From: Skeletonema tropicum
Taxonomy: Eukaryota > Bacillariophyta > Thalassiosirophyceae > Thalassiosirales > Thalassiosiraceae
Assembly (NCBI GenBank): GCA_037178625.1
Contig: CM074128.1
Coordinates: 3,348,001 to 3,412,000, forward strand
Direction of reading: 5' to 3'
DNA: 64,000 bases
The notes beneath the pieces were generated by a model. It was given only the letters and a program-made list of their open reading frames with translations, was not told the DNA's origin and searched no databases. Below, piece by piece: positions 62,961 through 64,000 of this stretch. Each line of letters begins with the position of its first letter. Within the stretch, counting starts at the first letter, position 1. The position numbers and the translations under genes are program-made.

Positions 62961-64000
62961 GTTGTGCAAACCTTCTTTGCTGCGCCAATGTGTTTGTTCA
63001 GTATTCTGACCGATTTCTTATGGTCTCTTTAGAAGCGGTACATGTTCATAGTAAGGTTTGCCACGTTACTTTATTAATACTTTTGAGATTAATTAGTTCG
63101 TGCTGTTTGAAGTTTTTTTGTCATCGTAACGAACCAGTTCACCTTTTGTTGGCTGGTTTTTCATTGGTAACTTTCATCTACACGATGTGGGGCTGGCATC
63201 AATCTGCACTCTATCGCCGGAGTGCGACTGAAGAACTGGGTAATCTTTAAGTCGGGTTAAGATCCACTTGATTGAATTGAGCAAGTTGATCTATCTATCT
63301 ATCTCTGGGTAGCTAGATAAGTAGGTATCTAGTATCTACATAAGTACCGTCAATGGGACAGTTTTTGTCCGTATCTTCGTCTGTCTTTGTGTCCGGTAAC
63401 TGCGGCAAAGCCCATCATCACGCACGCATCAGCGAGCAGGCGAGCAGCGAGCATGATCGGCATGGCCATTGCATGGGGCCATTGTCCCATGTTTACTGTT
63501 TGGCGTCAAGTAGATCCATACTCTAGAGGATTCCAGCCTTTGCGATTGAGCTTGATGCGTACTTTATTGATGCGGTGACAATTTCTGTCCAGTGTGGCAG
63601 GCTGATGGATGGCTGACTGTAAGTAGAACCTGGTGACATGATTTTGGATCTAACGCCCATCACACAGCCGGTTATGTTGTTTTCTCCCTTCACAACTGGA
63701 ACAAAGATTGGGCCATAGCGACTCTTTGGCATATTGATCGCGTGTTTTTCCGCTTGAATTAGCTTGTGAATTTTGCGCTTTGCACTCATGCATACATCTG
63801 TTTCATTTTTTGCAGCCCTACACCCTCTTAGATGATGGCACTCAAGATGATAATGATATTTTTGTATCTGTTTCATTCAGCTCATTCCTTTGTCCATAAT
63901 GTGATACGCTCGTCGCATAGTAGAACTTCCGTCCCCTTGAGCCCCAGCAACGACGATGTTTCGATTTTGTTAGATTCAAAACACCACAGTGATGATTGGC
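62961..64000. other. Array edge and unassigned DNA
   Basis: The satellite decays over about 62960-63050 (ATGTGTTTGTTCAGTAT, then CTTTAGAAGCGG, still matches the unit). An (ATCT)n run lies at about 63289-63304. A minus-strand ORF at 63523-63876 (117 aa from ATG) has no recognisable domain; I cannot tell a gene from chance. Nothing else is supported up to the window end. Confidence 0.4.

Noticed and set aside
63523..63876. 117-aa minus-strand ORF as a gene
   Set aside because: It has an ATG and protein-like composition, but no domain, no splice signals and no supporting context.

Overview
The window looks like nuclear DNA of a photosynthetic stramenopile, most likely a diatom. The evidence is compact protein genes with short GT-AG introns (about 61-91 bp), signal peptides followed by an F-containing cleavage motif typical of diatom plastid import (at 39.7 kb and 50.8 kb), and a gene set that includes nitric oxide synthase, a soluble-type adenylyl cyclase, ATG9, an NTT-like carrier and a nuclear tRNA-Ile-lysidine synthase. 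There are no bacterial-style operons. No tRNA, rRNA or CRISPR was found.

Layout. 0-10 kb: a gene start cut by the window edge, a coiled-coil protein, nitric oxide synthase (-) head-to-head with a class I cyclic-nucleotide phosphodiesterase (+), with a TTAA-flanked foldback element between them, then a rhomboid-like membrane protein. 10.5-18 kb: a repeat and transposon island. It holds about 185-bp and 175-bp satellites inside a nearly exact 1,854-bp tandem duplication, a hairpin-rich MITE, and a piggyBac-type element. 18-34.6 kb: a REX-type exonuclease, a PHO88/SND3-ankyrin fusion, a TPR-methyltransferase, an FMN alpha-hydroxyacid oxidase, a 1,765-aa adenylyl cyclase, and a TrhO-rhodanese-pseudouridine synthase fusion. 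34.9-50 kb: ATG9, an NTT-like carrier, a COG0523/CobW metallochaperone with a His/Cys-rich insert, a 2OG-Fe(II) oxygenase, a coiled-coil protein, a DUF4336-like protein and glycerate 2-kinase. 50-59 kb: a plastid-type membrane protein, a 1,645-aa protein joining two chalcone-isomerase-like domains to a SERCA-type Ca2+ pump, and TilS. 59.3-63 kb: a roughly 20-unit satellite of about 184 bp, related to the one at 10.5 kb.

Themes. (1) Strands alternate almost perfectly. Divergent pairs share promoters of about 0.3-0.7 kb and convergent pairs are 40-130 bp apart. (2) Second-messenger genes are concentrated here: NOS with a probable calmodulin helix, a phosphodiesterase, an adenylyl cyclase carrying tandem PKA-type sites, a Ca2+ pump, and two full CRE palindromes (TGACGTCA) in divergent promoters. 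(3) Several unusual domain fusions are directly readable as single ORFs. (4) Ten single-base frame breaks, all in or next to short homopolymer runs, interrupt NOS, the transposase, ATG9, CobW and the 2OG oxygenase. These are more likely assembly indels than true decay, but this is not proven.
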